DNA of 64,000 nucleotides from Roseibium sediminis (GTDB lineage Bacteria > Pseudomonadota > Alphaproteobacteria > Rhizobiales > Stappiaceae): positions 62,001-126,000 of the forward strand of contig NZ_VXDB01000007.1 of the NCBI RefSeq assembly GCF_008711325.1, in the 5' to 3' direction. Below are positions 43,943 through 54,654 of this stretch, piece by piece. Positions within the stretch are counted from its first letter, which is position 1, and each line of letters opens with the position of its first letter. The notes under the pieces were generated by a model. That model was given only the letters and a program-made list of their open reading frames with translations. It searched no databases and had not been told where the DNA came from. The position numbers were made by a program, and so were the translations under genes.

Positions 43943-44022
43943 CACTCCCGCCCGTCAATTACACTACACAGTATAGTTTACCCCTCCAGCCAGTGATTTC
44001 CAGCCAGGGAGGCACGGACAAA

Positions 44023-44484
44023 ATGTCCATTACCTTGAAAATAAATGGCGAAACCCGAACCGTCGACGCAGAACCGGATACGCCGCTGCTCTGGGTTCTC
44101 AGAGACGACCTGCAGATGACCGGCACAAAGTTCGGTTGCGGCATTGCCTCCTGCGGGGCCTGCACGGTTCATCAGGACGGCGAACCGATCCGCTCCTGCC
44201 AAACATTTATCGGCGACCTTGAAGGCGCAAACATCACGACCATTGAAGGCGTGAACGGCAAGGCGGCAGAGGCTGTGCAAGCGGCCTGGCAGGAACTGGA
44301 TGTTCCCCAATGTGGCTATTGCCAGTCCGGCCAGATCCTCGCGGCAACCGCACTTCTTGCCGAAACACCCAAGCCGACAGACGAAGATATTGATGCCGCA
44401 ATGGACGGCAATGTCTGCCGCTGCGCCACCTACGCCCGTATTCGCAAGGCAATCCACCTTGCCGCCGACAAGATGGAGGGCTGA
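44023..44484 (+). CDS. iorA: Isoquinoline 1-oxidoreductase-type small subunit, 2Fe-2S
   Basis: The 153-residue protein carries two 2Fe-2S clusters of the xanthine dehydrogenase type: a plant-type set in [16 protein letters not shown] plus the later SC, and the C-terminal QCGYCQSG...NVCRCATY set. It pairs with the large subunit that follows after 4 bp. GGGAGG lies upstream of ATG 44023. The iorA symbol reflects family resemblance; the natural substrate may be another N-heterocycle or an aldehyde. Confidence 0.86.
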   Translation: MSITLKINGETRTVDAEPDTPLLWVLRDDLQMTGTKFGCGIASCGACTVHQDGEPIRSCQTFIGDLEGANITTIEGVNGKAAEAVQAAWQELDVPQCGYCQSGQILAATALLAETPKPTDEDIDAAMDGNVCRCATYARIRKAIHLAADKMEG

Positions 44485-44488
44485 CCCC

Positions 44489-46675
44489 ATGCTGCATCTT
44501 CTTCAAAAGCCGCTGGAAGCTGCCAAGCCGTCCCGCCGAACCTTCCTCAAGATGTCGGCAGGGACCGTCGGTGGCCTGATCATCGCCGCCAAACTGCCGA
44601 ACATTGCCGAAGCAGCTGGCGCTGATGAACTCGTCCAGCCGTTCGTTCACATTCGCCCCGACAATTCCGTTGTTGTCATCGTCAAACACCTCGACAAGGG
44701 CCAAGGCGCAGCCACAGGCCTCGCCACCCTGGTGGCCGATGAACTTGACGCCTCCATCGAGCAGGTTTCGACAGAATTCGCGCCATCCAATCCGGAAGTT
44801 TACAAGAACTTCCTGTTCGGCGTGCAAGGCACGGGCGGCTCTACCGCGATTGCCAACTCCTTCCAGCAGTATCGCCAGGCTGGCGCTGCCGCAAAGGCGA
44901 TGATCATTGCTGCAGCCGCAAAGAACTGGGAAGTTCCGGCCGGCGAAATCAGCATCTCCGGCGGCGTTGTTTCGCACGCTTCCGGCAAATCGGCGACATT
45001 TGGCGAGCTTGTCGGCGCTGCAGCTGCTCAGGAAGTTCCAGCAGAGCCGACGCTAAAGACGCCGGATCAATGGGTCTATATCGGCAAGTCGTTCCCGCGC
45101 GTTGACACACGCAACAAGACTGTCGGTGCACCTGGTACCTACACGATGGATTTCCAGCGCGACGACATGCTGGTTGCCGTTGTTGCCCGCTCTCCGCGGT
45201 TTGGCGGCAAGCTGAAATCTTTTGATGCCGAAGAGGCAAAAGCCGTTCCCGGCATGGTGGATGTGATCACGCTTCCGGCAGGCGTTGCGGTTGTCGCAAA
45301 ATCGACATGGCCGGCGATCAAGGCCCGCGAGCTGATTTCTGCAGAATGGGATGACAGCGCAGCCGAAACCCGATCAACCGATGTCATGATGCAGGAACTG
45401 GCGGCAATGGCTTCCACTCCGGGCATCAGCGTGCGCAAGGACGGAGGCGCTGAAGCTGCGCTCGCCTCGGCGGCAAAAGTCATCGAGGTCGACTACGAAT
45501 TCCCGTTCCTAGCCCATGGCACGATGGAACCGCTCGACGTCGTCATCAGCTTTGACGGCTCCGCTGCAGAAGTTTGGGCCGGCTCCCAGATCCAGACCAT
45601 CGACCACAATGTGACGGCTGCCGTTCTCGGCATCCCGTTCCCGCAGGTGAAAATCAACACGCTCTGGGCGGGTGGATCCTTTGGCCGTCGGGCAACACCC
45701 GATGCCCATGCCTATGCCGAAGCTGCCATTCTGGCCAGGGCGCTCCATGAGAAGGGCACCTCCGGCGTCCCGATCAAGATTGTCTGGACCCGCGAGGACG
45801 ACATGACCGGCGGATATTACCGCCCCATGTCCGCCCACAAGGTCAAGGTCGGCCTTGATGCAAGCGGCAACGTCGTCGCCTGGTCGCATCGCATGGCCGC
45901 GAAATCGATCATGAAGGGAACCGCTTTCGAACCCATGGTCATGCCAAACGGGATCGACCACAACATGACCGAAGGCGCTCATGATACGACCTATGCGTTC
46001 CCGGCCATGGAAATGGACCAGCATTTTGCGGAAACGCCTGTTCCGGTTCTCTGGTGGCGGTCCGTGGGGCACACCCACTCAGGCTATGTCATGGAAACCA
46101 TGATCGATCGCTTGGCCAAAGAGGCCGGAGAAGACCCGGTCGCCTATCGCCTGAAGATGATCAAGGACGATCCACGCAAGGTAGCGGTTCTCAAGCTGGC
46201 TGCGGAAAAGGCCGGTTGGGGTTCCGATCTGCCGGAAGGCCGCTATCGCGGCGTTGCGGTTCACAAGTCCTTCGGGTCCTACGTGGCAGAAGTGGCCGAA
46301 GTCTCTATGCGAGAAGACGGCACCTTCAAGGTCGAGAAGGTTGTGTGCGCGGTTGATTGCGGTATTCCGGTCAATCCGGACAACATCGTTGCCCAGATCG
46401 AAGGCGGCCTCGGCTATGGCCTTGGAGCGATCCTGCGCAACGAAATCACCCTGACGGACGGTGTGGTCGACCAGACAAACTTCGACACCTATGAGCCGAT
46501 CCGCATGTCCGACGTGCCGGAGATCGAGGTTCACATCATTCCGTCAACCGAGGCGCCGACCGGCATCGGCGAACCCGGCACGCCCCCGATCGGTCCTGCC
46601 GTTGCAAATGCCATTGCCGCGGCAAAGGGCGACTGGGTAACCAGCCTGCCGCTGTCAAAACACGGATTGGTATAA
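44489..46675 (+). CDS. iorB: Isoquinoline 1-oxidoreductase-type molybdopterin subunit (Tat-exported)
   Basis: The 728-residue large subunit binds molybdopterin cytosine dinucleotide and hydroxylates the substrate. The N-terminus is a Tat signal ([15 protein letters not shown]), placing the dimer in the periplasm, so electrons likely leave to a cytochrome. The catalytic glutamate lies near the C-terminus in [24 protein letters not shown] precedes ATG 44489. The insertion of the xanthine dehydrogenase FAD subunit is absent, as in isoquinoline and some aldehyde oxidoreductases. Confidence 0.88.
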   Translation: MLHLLQKPLEAAKPSRRTFLKMSAGTVGGLIIAAKLPNIAEAAGADELVQPFVHIRPDNSVVVIVKHLDKGQGAATGLATLVADELDASIEQVSTEFAPSNPEVYKNFLFGVQGTGGSTAIANSFQQYRQAGAAAKAMIIAAAAKNWEVPAGEISISGGVVSHASGKSATFGELVGAAAAQEVPAEPTLKTPDQWVYIGKSFPRVDTRNKTVGAPGTYTMDFQRDDMLVAVVARSPRFGGKLKSFDAEEAKAVPGMVDVITLPAGVAVVAKSTWPAIKARELISAEWDDSAAETRSTDVMMQELAAMASTPGISVRKDGGAEAALASAAKVIEVDYEFPFLAHGTMEPLDVVISFDGSAAEVWAGSQIQTIDHNVTAAVLGIPFPQVKINTLWAGGSFGRRATPDAHAYAEAAILARALHEKGTSGVPIKIVWTREDDMTGGYYRPMSAHKVKVGLDASGNVVAWSHRMAAKSIMKGTAFEPMVMPNGIDHNMTEGAHDTTYAFPAMEMDQHFAETPVPVLWWRSVGHTHSGYVMETMIDRLAKEAGEDPVAYRLKMIKDDPRKVAVLKLAAEKAGWGSDLPEGRYRGVAVHKSFGSYVAEVAEVSMREDGTFKVEKVVCAVDCGIPVNPDNIVAQIEGGLGYGLGAILRNEITLTDGVVDQTNFDTYEPIRMSDVPEIEVHIIPSTEAPTGIGEPGTPPIGPAVANAIAAAKGDWVTSLPLSKHGLV

Positions 46676-46682
46676 GCCAACG

Positions 46683-46711
46683 CGCGGGCCTGATCATACG
46701 TCAGGCCCGCG
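46683..46711 (+). terminator. Candidate terminator after the molybdenum hydroxylase
   Basis: An 11-bp perfect stem CGCGGGCCTGA/TCAGGCCCGCG with a 7-nt loop lies 8 bp after the stop. No strong T-run follows, so termination may be weak. Confidence 0.55.
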
Positions 46712-46902
46712 TCCAGACTGCAAATATTCTAGGGCGACACACTCTGCAAACGCCTCGAAAGCAATATTTCAAACCATCGTTATTTACTTCACAATTTATG
46801 ATTGTTTTTTATTATTTCACCCTCAATTAACGCAGACGTTTACTGCAAATAAACGAAACTAACCCAGAGTTCGCTTAACTACTCTTGCAAGTCGGAGCGA
46901 AC

Positions 46903-49044
46903 ATGCGCCTCAATTTTTCCAGAATAAGCGGAAAGCTTCCGGCAATTATTGTCGGATGCTCTGCAGTTACCGCTGTTGTCATTGGGGCGCTGGCCTACAT
47001 GGTCAGCTCGGCGAGTATCGAACGCCTGACAGATGAAAGACTGCGCGGATTGGCAGACGCCAGGGCCAATGACCTTCACCACTATCTCGATTCAGTGACC
47101 GAGGATCTGATCGTAACCGCGGCCAATCCCGCAACCGGGCGCGCCATCAAGGTCATGCAGGAAGCCTGGTCCCAACTTCCGGGAAACCAGCAAGAGATCC
47201 TGCAGAAGGCTTACATCGAAGACAACCCGCATCCGCTCGGACAAAAGGATGAACTGGTTACAGCTGGAAACAGCGTCTATGACGAGAAACATGCCTATTA
47301 TCATCCGTTCTACCGCAAGAAGCTGAAAACACGGGGCTACTACGACATCTTCCTGTTTGGGCTCGATGGGTCGCTCGTTTACACCGTGTTCAAGGAACTC
47401 GACTACGCCACGAACCTTCTGGACGGTGAATGGAAAGACACCGATTTGGGGAACGCCTATCGTACTGCGCTCACCGCAAATGAAGGCAATGTAAGCTTCT
47501 TCGACTTCCAGCCCTATGCACCGAGCGCGGATGCGCCAGCCAGCTTCATTTCGAGCCCGGTCTTCTATGAAGGCAAGCGGGTCGGGGTTCTGGTCTTCCA
47601 GATGCCTGTCGACAAGATCAACGAAATTATCAGCAACAACAAAGGTCTGGGACAATCCGGGGAATTTGTTCTTCTCGGTGAAGACGGATTGTTCCGAAAT
47701 GATTCAACCAAGACTCCCGATGTAAATGATATCTTGTCTGCAACTGTTGAGGGCGACTTTGTCAAGGAAGCCTTTGCAAATGAGGCCGCTACCGGTCTCT
47801 TGCCTGACTTCAGGGGAGAAGGTTATCACGCTGCTTCCAAGAATTTCGAATTTCACGGGGTAAAATATACCGTTCTTGCAACGTTGGCCGACCGGGAGAT
47901 TCTCAAGCCGCTCGTAGATCTGAGGAACAACATCCTGATGATCTTCGTCGGCATCGTGGTAGTGATTGCCGCCATTGGCTGGTTTGCCGCCCAGGGATTG
48001 GTCAAGCCGATCAGTGGCCTCGTTGAAGACGCAAAACGCCTTGCCAGTGGTGACGTTTCCGTCACTTTCGACGAAGCCTCGCGACCGGATGAGATAGGGG
48101 ACATAGCGTCAGCCATCGCGGGATTCCGGGACACGGTTCAGAATCAGGCGGAACTTGCCCGGCAACAGAAAATTGAAGATGCCAAGCGTGAGGAGCGCCA
48201 GAAGCAGGTCGAAACCCTCATCAGCGAGTTCCGGTCCCACTCCGCAGAGCTGCTGGAATCTGTCCAGAACTCCATGGCGCAGGTGCAATCCAATGCCCAT
48301 GAAATGCGCTCTGCCGCAGCTCAGGCCCAGGAACAGACCTCAGAGGCAACTGGCGCGACCGAACATGCCTCCAACAATGTTCAGGTCGTTGCCGCCGCCA
48401 CAGAGGAACTGTCGGCCTCCGTTTCCGAAATCGGACAACGTGTGGAAGAAACCTCCCGCGTCATTCAGGACGCCACAAACCGGTCTCAGCAAAGCAACGA
48501 GAAAATGAAGTTGCTTGAAACCGGGTCAGCGCGAATTGGCGAAGTGGTCAGCCTCATTCAGGCAATTGCCGAACAGACCAACCTTCTTGCCCTCAATGCC
48601 ACGATTGAAGCTGCACGTGCAGGTGAAGCCGGCAAGGGCTTTGCGGTGGTCGCCGCAGAAGTGAAGGACCTGGCCACACAGACGTCGAAGGCGACCGAGG
48701 AAATCTCGAACCAGATCTCCGAGATCCAGGCCGCAACCGCCGAAGCTGTGAAATCGATCGAGGGCATCGTCGCCATCATGGCTCAGGCAAATGACAACGC
48801 TTCTTCTATTGCCGCCGCTGTTCAGGAGCAGGATGCAGCAACAGCAGAAATCAGCCGCAGTGCCGCAGATGCGTCGGAAGGAACCCGTTCGACAGCTGGC
48901 AACATGGGTGCTGTTTCGGAAGTTGTTGCCAACACGGCGCATTCCGCAAGCGAAGTGGAAACCGCGACCGAGATGGCTGCCGACAGGCTTCGTGAGCTCA
49001 ACACCACGGTCATGACCTTCCTTCAGAAAGTCGCTGCTGCCTGA
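46903..49044 (+). CDS. Methyl-accepting chemotaxis protein with Cache-type sensor
   Basis: The 713-residue chemoreceptor has TM1 near residues 13-38, a ~300-residue periplasmic sensor with Cache-like blocks ([31 protein letters not shown]), and TM2 near 348-368 ([19 protein letters not shown]). A HAMP domain follows ([19 protein letters not shown]), then the signalling tip [22 protein letters not shown]. No CheR/CheB pentapeptide is seen at the C-terminus. GGAG precedes ATG 46903. No che genes are nearby. Confidence 0.94.
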   Translation: MRLNFSRISGKLPAIIVGCSAVTAVVIGALAYMVSSASIERLTDERLRGLADARANDLHHYLDSVTEDLIVTAANPATGRAIKVMQEAWSQLPGNQQEILQKAYIEDNPHPLGQKDELVTAGNSVYDEKHAYYHPFYRKKLKTRGYYDIFLFGLDGSLVYTVFKELDYATNLLDGEWKDTDLGNAYRTALTANEGNVSFFDFQPYAPSADAPASFISSPVFYEGKRVGVLVFQMPVDKINEIISNNKGLGQSGEFVLLGEDGLFRNDSTKTPDVNDILSATVEGDFVKEAFANEAATGLLPDFRGEGYHAASKNFEFHGVKYTVLATLADREILKPLVDLRNNILMIFVGIVVVIAAIGWFAAQGLVKPISGLVEDAKRLASGDVSVTFDEASRPDEIGDIASAIAGFRDTVQNQAELARQQKIEDAKREERQKQVETLISEFRSHSAELLESVQNSMAQVQSNAHEMRSAAAQAQEQTSEATGATEHASNNVQVVAAATEELSASVSEIGQRVEETSRVIQDATNRSQQSNEKMKLLETGSARIGEVVSLIQAIAEQTNLLALNATIEAARAGEAGKGFAVVAAEVKDLATQTSKATEEISNQISEIQAATAEAVKSIEGIVAIMAQANDNASSIAAAVQEQDAATAEISRSAADASEGTRSTAGNMGAVSEVVANTAHSASEVETATEMAADRLRELNTTVMTFLQKVAAA

Positions 49045-49065
49045 TCCAGAACACGATCGGCCAGC

Positions 49066-49100
49066 AAAAACCCGGCGCCCAGAAGGACGCCGGGTTTTTT
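49066..49100. terminator. Bidirectional terminator between the chemoreceptor and rlmN genes
   Basis: AAAAA, then stem CCCGGCG/CGCCGGG and TTTTTT, gives a strong terminator in both directions, between two convergent genes. Confidence 0.9.
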
Positions 49101-49123
49101 ACATGTTCAGACAATCTCGAAAA

Positions 49124-50350
49124 TCAGGATGCGATTGCTTCGCGGTCCTTCTTGCGCATGCGTTCGGACGCAGATTTCAACTGCCCACAGGCAGCAAAGA
49201 TGTCACGCCCGCGCGGTGTGCGGATCGGTGAGGCATACCCCGCCCGATTGACGATATCGGCGAATTCCTCGATTCGCTCCCAATCGGAGCACTCGTATTC
49301 GGAGCCCGGCCACGGATTGAACGGGATCAGGTTGATCTTGGCAGGAATGCCCTTGAGCAGCCGAACCAGTTCCTTGGCGTCCTGATTGCTGTCATTCACG
49401 CCTTTCAGCATCACATATTCAAAGGTGATGCGCTTGGCATTTGACAGGCCCGGATACGCACGGCAGGCATCCAGCAAGTCCTTGATCGCCCACTTCTTGT
49501 TGATCGGCACGAGTACATTGCGCAGGTCATCGCGAACCGCATGCAGGGAGATGGCCAGCATGCAGCCGATTTCGTCACCCGTGCGGGCAATCTCGGGAAC
49601 AACACCTGAGGTAGACAGGGTGATCCGACGCTTGGACAAGGACAGGCCGTCGCCATCGGACGCGATCAAAAGGGCGGTCTTCACATTCTCGAAATTGTAG
49701 AGCGGCTCGCCCATTCCCATCATCACGATGTTGGACACAAGGCGCCCTTCCGAGGGAACAACCGCCCCTTGCGGCGTTTGTGCTTCCGGGAAGTCTCCAA
49801 GGCGATCGCGCGCCATCAGGATCTGGGAGAGAATTTCCTCTGATGTCAGATTGCGAACGAGCTTCTGGGTTCCCGTGTGACAGAAGGTACAGGTCAGCGT
49901 GCAGCCAACCTGAGAGGACACACAAAGTGTCCCGCGTCCTTCTTCCGGGATATAGACGGTTTCGACCTCTACCGGGCGTCCTGCGCCACGGGCAGGGAAG
50001 CGGAACAGCCACTTGCGTGTCCCGTCGACCGAGATCTGCTCATCGACAATTTCCGGCCTCGCGATTGTGAAATGCTCGGCAAGCAATGCCCGAAGGTCCT
50101 TGGCGATATTCGTCATTGCCGAGAAATCGGAAACACCCCGCACATAGAGCCAGTGCCACAGCTGGGCCACACGCATGCGCTGCTGCTTTGGCGCAATGCC
50201 GATGCCCCCGAGCGCTTCAGCCAGCTGTTCCCGGCTCAAGCCGATCAAGGAGGGCTTTTCCTCAGCAGGCGACGGCAGCACCGCCGTCTTGTCTGCAACA
50301 ACAGGAGCCGCATTCGGGTTGTCCCGAGCGATATTCAAACTGGTCGCCAT
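49124..50350 (-). CDS. rlmN: 23S rRNA (adenine2503-C2)-methyltransferase / tRNA A37 methyltransferase
   Basis: The 408-residue radical-SAM enzyme has the cluster cysteines in [11 protein letters not shown] and an N-terminal helical domain. The two catalytic cysteines are the resolving/methyl-carrying Cys near the C-terminus (DIFAACGQL) and the one in the loop [14 protein letters not shown] 50350 begins [10 protein letters not shown]; an in-frame ATG four codons earlier is equally possible. It is followed by a terminator; the ialB homologue lies upstream on the same strand. Confidence 0.95.
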   Translation of the reverse strand: MATSLNIARDNPNAAPVVADKTAVLPSPAEEKPSLIGLSREQLAEALGGIGIAPKQQRMRVAQLWHWLYVRGVSDFSAMTNIAKDLRALLAEHFTIARPEIVDEQISVDGTRKWLFRFPARGAGRPVEVETVYIPEEGRGTLCVSSQVGCTLTCTFCHTGTQKLVRNLTSEEILSQILMARDRLGDFPEAQTPQGAVVPSEGRLVSNIVMMGMGEPLYNFENVKTALLIASDGDGLSLSKRRITLSTSGVVPEIARTGDEIGCMLAISLHAVRDDLRNVLVPINKKWAIKDLLDACRAYPGLSNAKRITFEYVMLKGVNDSNQDAKELVRLLKGIPAKINLIPFNPWPGSEYECSDWERIEEFADIVNRAGYASPIRTPRGRDIFAACGQLKSASERMRKKDREAIAS

Positions 50351-50590
50351 GTCCTGATCCATCCAATGTCGGCCGGTGCCGCATTTGATCGCCTGCTCCG
50401 CAAATCCGGAACGACCCCGCAGGCAGAAACGCTGCAGAACCTCGGCGGATGACCGGGAGCCAAAAGCGAATTGCCCGGCAGAGCCGGGCAAATCTCAACG
50501 GACGAATACAGAATATCGCCCCGAAAATCAAGAAAAACGCTTTGACCCCTGCTGGCCCCATGCAGCGCATGCGACCGGCAACATCAACCT

Positions 50591-51100
50591 TTAGCGGCAG
50601 GCAGCCTGCGCCGAGTTGATCGCAGCAGTCACGCCCGAAAGCGAGAACTTGTAGGAGGTCTTGGTCCCGCGGCTGGATTCGGCATGAACCGTCAACTCAC
50701 GACCGGCTCTCATGGCATTGACCAGCTGCGTTTCGGACGCAGCATTGTCAACCCATGCACCGTCGTTGTTGGTGAACATGGAGAACCGGTTACCATCCAC
50801 GTCGGCAACCACTGTCGACTTGTCTTTCAGCGGATACCCGACCAGCAGGCTCGGCTCCGAAGACACACCTTCCGCCGGACGGGACGTGATGAAGAAGAAC
50901 ACATCACCATGGTTCCTGTCGCCCGGAAGCATTTGTGTCGGTTTTGTGAGTGCGTAGCAAACTTTGCCACTTCCACCCGAGAGGGAATAGGCCGCCCAGT
51001 CGTTGTGCTGCTTCAGCAGGGTCGGGGACTGTGCGAAAGCCGCTGCACTACTTACAACAAGACCCACGATGGCCAATCCCAGCGATTTAGCTTTCATCAT
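50591..51100 (-). CDS. Invasion-associated locus B (IalB) family protein
   Basis: The 169-residue secreted protein has a signal peptide (residues 1 to about 24, ending AFA-QS) and the IalB fold: DWAAYSLSGGSGKVCYALTKPTQM, FFFITSRPAEGVSSEPSLLVGYPLK, and a late FSLSGVTAAINSAQAACR. The name comes from Bartonella, but the family is general in alphaproteobacteria and no invasion role is implied. The start is one of two adjacent ATGs after GGAG. Confidence 0.9.
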   Translation of the reverse strand: MMKAKSLGLAIVGLVVSSAAAFAQSPTLLKQHNDWAAYSLSGGSGKVCYALTKPTQMLPGDRNHGDVFFFITSRPAEGVSSEPSLLVGYPLKDKSTVVADVDGNRFSMFTNNDGAWVDNAASETQLVNAMRAGRELTVHAESSRGTKTSYKFSLSGVTAAINSAQAACR

Positions 51101-51368
51101 CTCCACACCATTGGCTTGTGAAACTTCTGTCACATTCTTTTCAAATGCCACTTTGTTTATAAACTCCACTTTAATGATAACTTAAAGCGAGTTACGAAAG
51201 GGTTGAAATTGTCGGGAAGTTTCAGCTCCTGAATATTTCGCCCCCTGCTCATCATTCTCATTACCTGACCGGATAATTCGGCAACAGTGTGACATTGCAC
51301 CCCCGCCCCCCTTACTAATTGAGCGGAACCTGCTACACAGGAGACCATGGCAAGGAGTGGTTAGGCCG

Positions 51369-51935
51369 TTGGATCAGCTGCAGTATTTCTCAGATCTTGT
51401 GGTGAAGGTTGCCGTCAACCGTGACAGGTCCGCATTTGCGGAGCTGTTCGATCACTTTGCGCCGAGACTGAAGGGTTTCCTGATGCAGCAGGGCGCTGAC
51501 GACAGCGCCGCAGAAGAAATTGCGCAGGACGTGATGGTCACGCTTTGGCGCAAGGCCGACCTGTTTGACCCGAAGAAATCGTCCGCCAGCACCTGGCTTT
51601 TCCGGATTGCAAGGAATCGGAGGATCGACCAGCTGCGCCGCCGCAAGAGCGCGGAGCTGGACCCGGAAGACCCGTCCCTGCATCCAAGTGAGCCGGTTGA
51701 CGTCGCCGAGGACATGGATGCACGTCTTCGTGAGGAACGGGTCCGCATCGCCCTTTCAACACTGCCCGAAGAGCAAAGACAGGTCGTCGACCTCGCCTTT
51801 TTCTCAGGCCTTTCGCACAGCGAGATATCCGACCAGACCGGATTGCCGCTTGGCACCGTAAAATCCCGCATTCGCCTTGCGTTTGGCCGCCTCAGGCAAG
51901 CCATTGAGGCCGATGCGGCCGTTGATGTCGACTAA
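51369..51935 (+). CDS. ECF-type RNA polymerase sigma factor
   Basis: The 188-residue sigma factor has region 2 (AFAELFDHFAPRLKGFL, then EEIAQDVMVTLWRKADLF and STWLFRIARNRRIDQLRRR) and region 4 (LPEEQRQVVDLAFFSGLSHSEISDQTGLPLGTVKSRIRLAFGRLR). It resembles the RpoE of the ChrR-controlled group, but no anti-sigma gene follows; the next gene is convergent. The start is uncertain: TTG 51369 has GGAG 11 nt upstream, while GTG 51357 overlaps that site. Confidence 0.9.
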   Translation: MDQLQYFSDLVVKVAVNRDRSAFAELFDHFAPRLKGFLMQQGADDSAAEEIAQDVMVTLWRKADLFDPKKSSASTWLFRIARNRRIDQLRRRKSAELDPEDPSLHPSEPVDVAEDMDARLREERVRIALSTLPEEQRQVVDLAFFSGLSHSEISDQTGLPLGTVKSRIRLAFGRLRQAIEADAAVDVD

Positions 51936-51956
51936 CGATAGTCCACAGCGCGCCCA

Positions 51957-52502
51957 TCAGGTGCCGGGAACCTTTCGACCGCGCCGCATGATTGGTCCGC
52001 CAAAAACGTGCTCCGGTCGCTCAATCTTCGGACCGCCTGCTGTTAGTGACCTTTCGGCATAGCGCCCGAGTGCCCGATGCCGGTCATACATCACGATTGC
52101 GCCAGCCATCGCCACATTGATGCAGAACTTGGTCGGGATCTTGATCACATGATCACAGCGTTCCAGCATCTGTGGTGACAGGGATCCCCGCTCCGGGCCA
52201 AGGATATAGGCTGCCTGCAGCGGATGCCCGAAGCTCGGCAGGTCGATAGCGTCGTCCGTCAGTTCCACGCCCACGAGCTGACAACCTTTCGGGAGATCCA
52301 TCGTCTCCACGCTGTCCCACGAAAAGACTGGCAGATGCCCGGGGCTTTTTGACGTATCAGTCGGCGGTGCCTTGCGGATCTTTGCTTCGGCATCGACCGT
52401 GAAGAAGAAATTTGCGCCAAAGGCATGGGCAGACCTCATCAGGGTTCCCAGGTTCATCCGCTTGGAAAGCCCTTCCGCCCCCACTGCAAAATAGCCTCGC
52501 AT
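51957..52502 (-). CDS. TrmH-family RNA methyltransferase (SpoU type)
   Basis: The 181-residue SPOUT protein has motif 1 NLGTLMRSAHAFGA near the N-terminus, motif 2 ILGPERGSLSPQMLERCDHVIKIPT and motif 3 CINVAMAGAIVMYDRH, the knot that binds SAM. The target (tRNA or rRNA ribose) cannot be read. I take ATG 52502 (RGYFAVGAEGLSK start, as in relatives); a GTG four codons earlier is possible. It converges on the sigma gene, 21 bp between stops. Confidence 0.88.
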   Translation of the reverse strand: MRGYFAVGAEGLSKRMNLGTLMRSAHAFGANFFFTVDAEAKIRKAPPTDTSKSPGHLPVFSWDSVETMDLPKGCQLVGVELTDDAIDLPSFGHPLQAAYILGPERGSLSPQMLERCDHVIKIPTKFCINVAMAGAIVMYDRHRALGRYAERSLTAGGPKIERPEHVFGGPIMRRGRKVPGT

Positions 52503-52649
52503 CGCCAATTTCACCTTCTCTCATCTCGGTCCTGTGCGAGCCTTATAAGCCCACGAGAAGAAAACGGGCAACGCACTATCCCATTTTCCAGATGTGTTCC
52601 GGCTGGCTATGGGTAAGAATGGCAATGCAAAAGGAATTGGGAGACTGTC

Positions 52650-53624
52650 TTGAAAGCTTGCCTGTGCACATCGCTCGACGCCGGATCGATACTTGAAATC
52701 GCCGATTTGCCCGACCCGGTGGCAGGGCCGGGCGAAGTCGTGGTCAATGTGAAAGCCTGTGCGCTGAACTTTTTCGACACGCTGATCATTCGCGGCCGCT
52801 ACCAGTACAAGCCGGAGCTGCCGTTCTCCCCCAGCGCTGAAGGCGCAGGTGTCGTGGACTCCGTTGGCGAAGGCGTGGAGGGCTTTCGCCCCGGGGACCG
52901 GGTGATGGCCTATATCTGCTGGGGCGCTGCACGCGAAAAAATCATCGTGCCGCAAAACCTGTTGGTGCCCATCCCCGATGAAGTTCCTTTCGATGTCGCA
53001 GCCGGTCTCTCGGTAACCTATGGCACCACACTCCACGCCTTCAAGGACCGCGCGGACCTGAAACCCGGCGAAACCGTTGCCGTACTTGGGGCATCGGGCG
53101 GCGTTGGACAGGCTGCAGTCGAGATTGCCACCATCATGGGCGCGGACGTCATCGCCTGCGCCTCGTCACAGGAAAAACTGGAATTTGCCAGAAGCCTCGG
53201 CGCCCGCAGGACGATCGACTATTCCAGCCAGTCGCTGAAGGACAGCCTGAAGGAACTGACCGAAGGCAAGGGCGTTGATGTGGTCTATGATCCGGTGGGC
53301 GGAGACCTTGCCGAACAGGCAATTCGCGCCACGGCGTGGGAAGGCCGGTTTCTGGTCATCGGCTTTGCAGCGGGCGACATCCCCAAAATCCCGCTCAATC
53401 TGCCACTCCTGAAAGGCTGTGACATTCGGGGTGTCTTCTGGGGTGCGGCTGTCGAACGCGACCCGGACGGTCACCGCGCCAACATGGCGCAGCTTCTGGA
53501 ATGGGTGAAGGACGGCAAGCTCAAGCCGCACATCCATGCCACCTACTCCATGGACCGGATTTCAGAGGCGCTGGAAGAAATCGCCGCCCGCAGAGTGTTG
53601 GGCAAGGTGATCGTTCACCCCTGA
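52650..53624 (+). CDS. NADPH:quinone oxidoreductase family protein (zinc-less MDR)
   Basis: The 324-residue medium-chain reductase has a GroES-like N-terminal domain (VKACALNFFDTLIIRGRYQ, PSAEGAGVVDSVGEGV) and the NADPH loop VLGASGGVGQAAVEIA followed by AIVACASSQEKLEFA-like residues. Zinc ligands are absent, as in QOR-type quinone or enal reductases. The TTG start has GGGAG upstream. The substrate is unknown. Confidence 0.9.
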   Translation: MKACLCTSLDAGSILEIADLPDPVAGPGEVVVNVKACALNFFDTLIIRGRYQYKPELPFSPSAEGAGVVDSVGEGVEGFRPGDRVMAYICWGAAREKIIVPQNLLVPIPDEVPFDVAAGLSVTYGTTLHAFKDRADLKPGETVAVLGASGGVGQAAVEIATIMGADVIACASSQEKLEFARSLGARRTIDYSSQSLKDSLKELTEGKGVDVVYDPVGGDLAEQAIRATAWEGRFLVIGFAAGDIPKIPLNLPLLKGCDIRGVFWGAAVERDPDGHRANMAQLLEWVKDGKLKPHIHATYSMDRISEALEEIAARRVLGKVIVHP

Positions 53625-53669
53625 AGCCGACAAGAGACGGGCGGACGGATCACGGTCCGCCCGGCTTGA

Positions 53670-54479
53670 TCAGGCTTCAAATTCGGCAATCACAGGTGCG
53701 TGGTCCGAGGGCTTTTCCCAGCCTCGGGCCTCACGCAGCACGCTTGTCGACCTGATCGCACCTTTCAGCGGATCAGACACCCATACATGATCAAGGCGCC
53801 GGCCCTTGTCGGCCTTTGACCAGTCCTTTGCCCGGTAGCTCCACCACGTGTAGATCTTCTCGTCCATGGGCGTGAACTGGCGCATAGCATCCAGCCATTT
53901 CCCGGTTTCGCGCACTTCTTCAAAGAGGTCGGTTTCAACCGGCGTGTGCGAGACGACTTTCAATAGCTGCTTGTGAGACCACACGTCGTGCTCATAGGGA
54001 GCGACATTGAGATCGCCGACCAGCACGGCGGGACGGGCTGTTTCCGCGCCCTGAAGCCAGTCTTTCATCTCCGCCATGAATTTCAGCTTGTGATCGAACT
54101 TGTCGTTGATTGCCGGATCCGGCTCATCGCCGCCTGCCGGAACATAGAAATTATGCACCCTGACGCTCGATCCGTTGAAAGGGACGTCGACGGCAAGATG
54201 ACGGGAATCACCCATATTGCAGAATTCGCGCTTTTCGACATTGCTCAAGGGCAGACGCGAGACAGTGGCAATGCCGTGATATCCCTTCTGCCCGTTGATG
54301 GCGATATGATCGTACCCGGCTGCCTTGAATGCCTTTTCCGGGAAGTTGGCATCCGGACACTTGGTTTCCTGAAGGCACAGCACATCCGGTTGAACCTCGG
54401 CCAGAAGCCGCTCGACAATCGGCATGCGCAGACGAACCGAGTTGATGTTCCAGGTCACAAGTTTCAGGCGGTTTGTCAT
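53670..54479 (-). CDS. xth: Exodeoxyribonuclease III
   Basis: The 269-residue AP endonuclease/3'-exonuclease acts in base-excision repair. Motifs are VTWNINSVRLR, CLQETKCPD, GYHGIATVSR, VLVGDLNVAPYEHDVW and the catalytic SDHAPVI near the C-terminus. ATG 54479 begins TNRLKLVTWNINSVR, the usual start; a longer in-frame start 13 codons earlier is less likely. It is convergent with the quinone reductase gene. Confidence 0.96.
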   Translation of the reverse strand: MTNRLKLVTWNINSVRLRMPIVERLLAEVQPDVLCLQETKCPDANFPEKAFKAAGYDHIAINGQKGYHGIATVSRLPLSNVEKREFCNMGDSRHLAVDVPFNGSSVRVHNFYVPAGGDEPDPAINDKFDHKLKFMAEMKDWLQGAETARPAVLVGDLNVAPYEHDVWSHKQLLKVVSHTPVETDLFEEVRETGKWLDAMRQFTPMDEKIYTWWSYRAKDWSKADKGRRLDHVWVSDPLKGAIRSTSVLREARGWEKPSDHAPVIAEFEA

Positions 54480-54654
54480 GACGTCCCGTATCTCCGCATT
54501 TTTGACGGAGACAGTCATAGAGCCTGAGGCTGACGGCGCAAAGGCCTAACACCAAGCCTGCTGAAATTCTCCTGACAGGCCACTTGAAACGATCAAATTC
54601 GCTCCCAAATGACCGCCGTCCATATTCCATTAGGAAAACTGCCACATTTTAACG

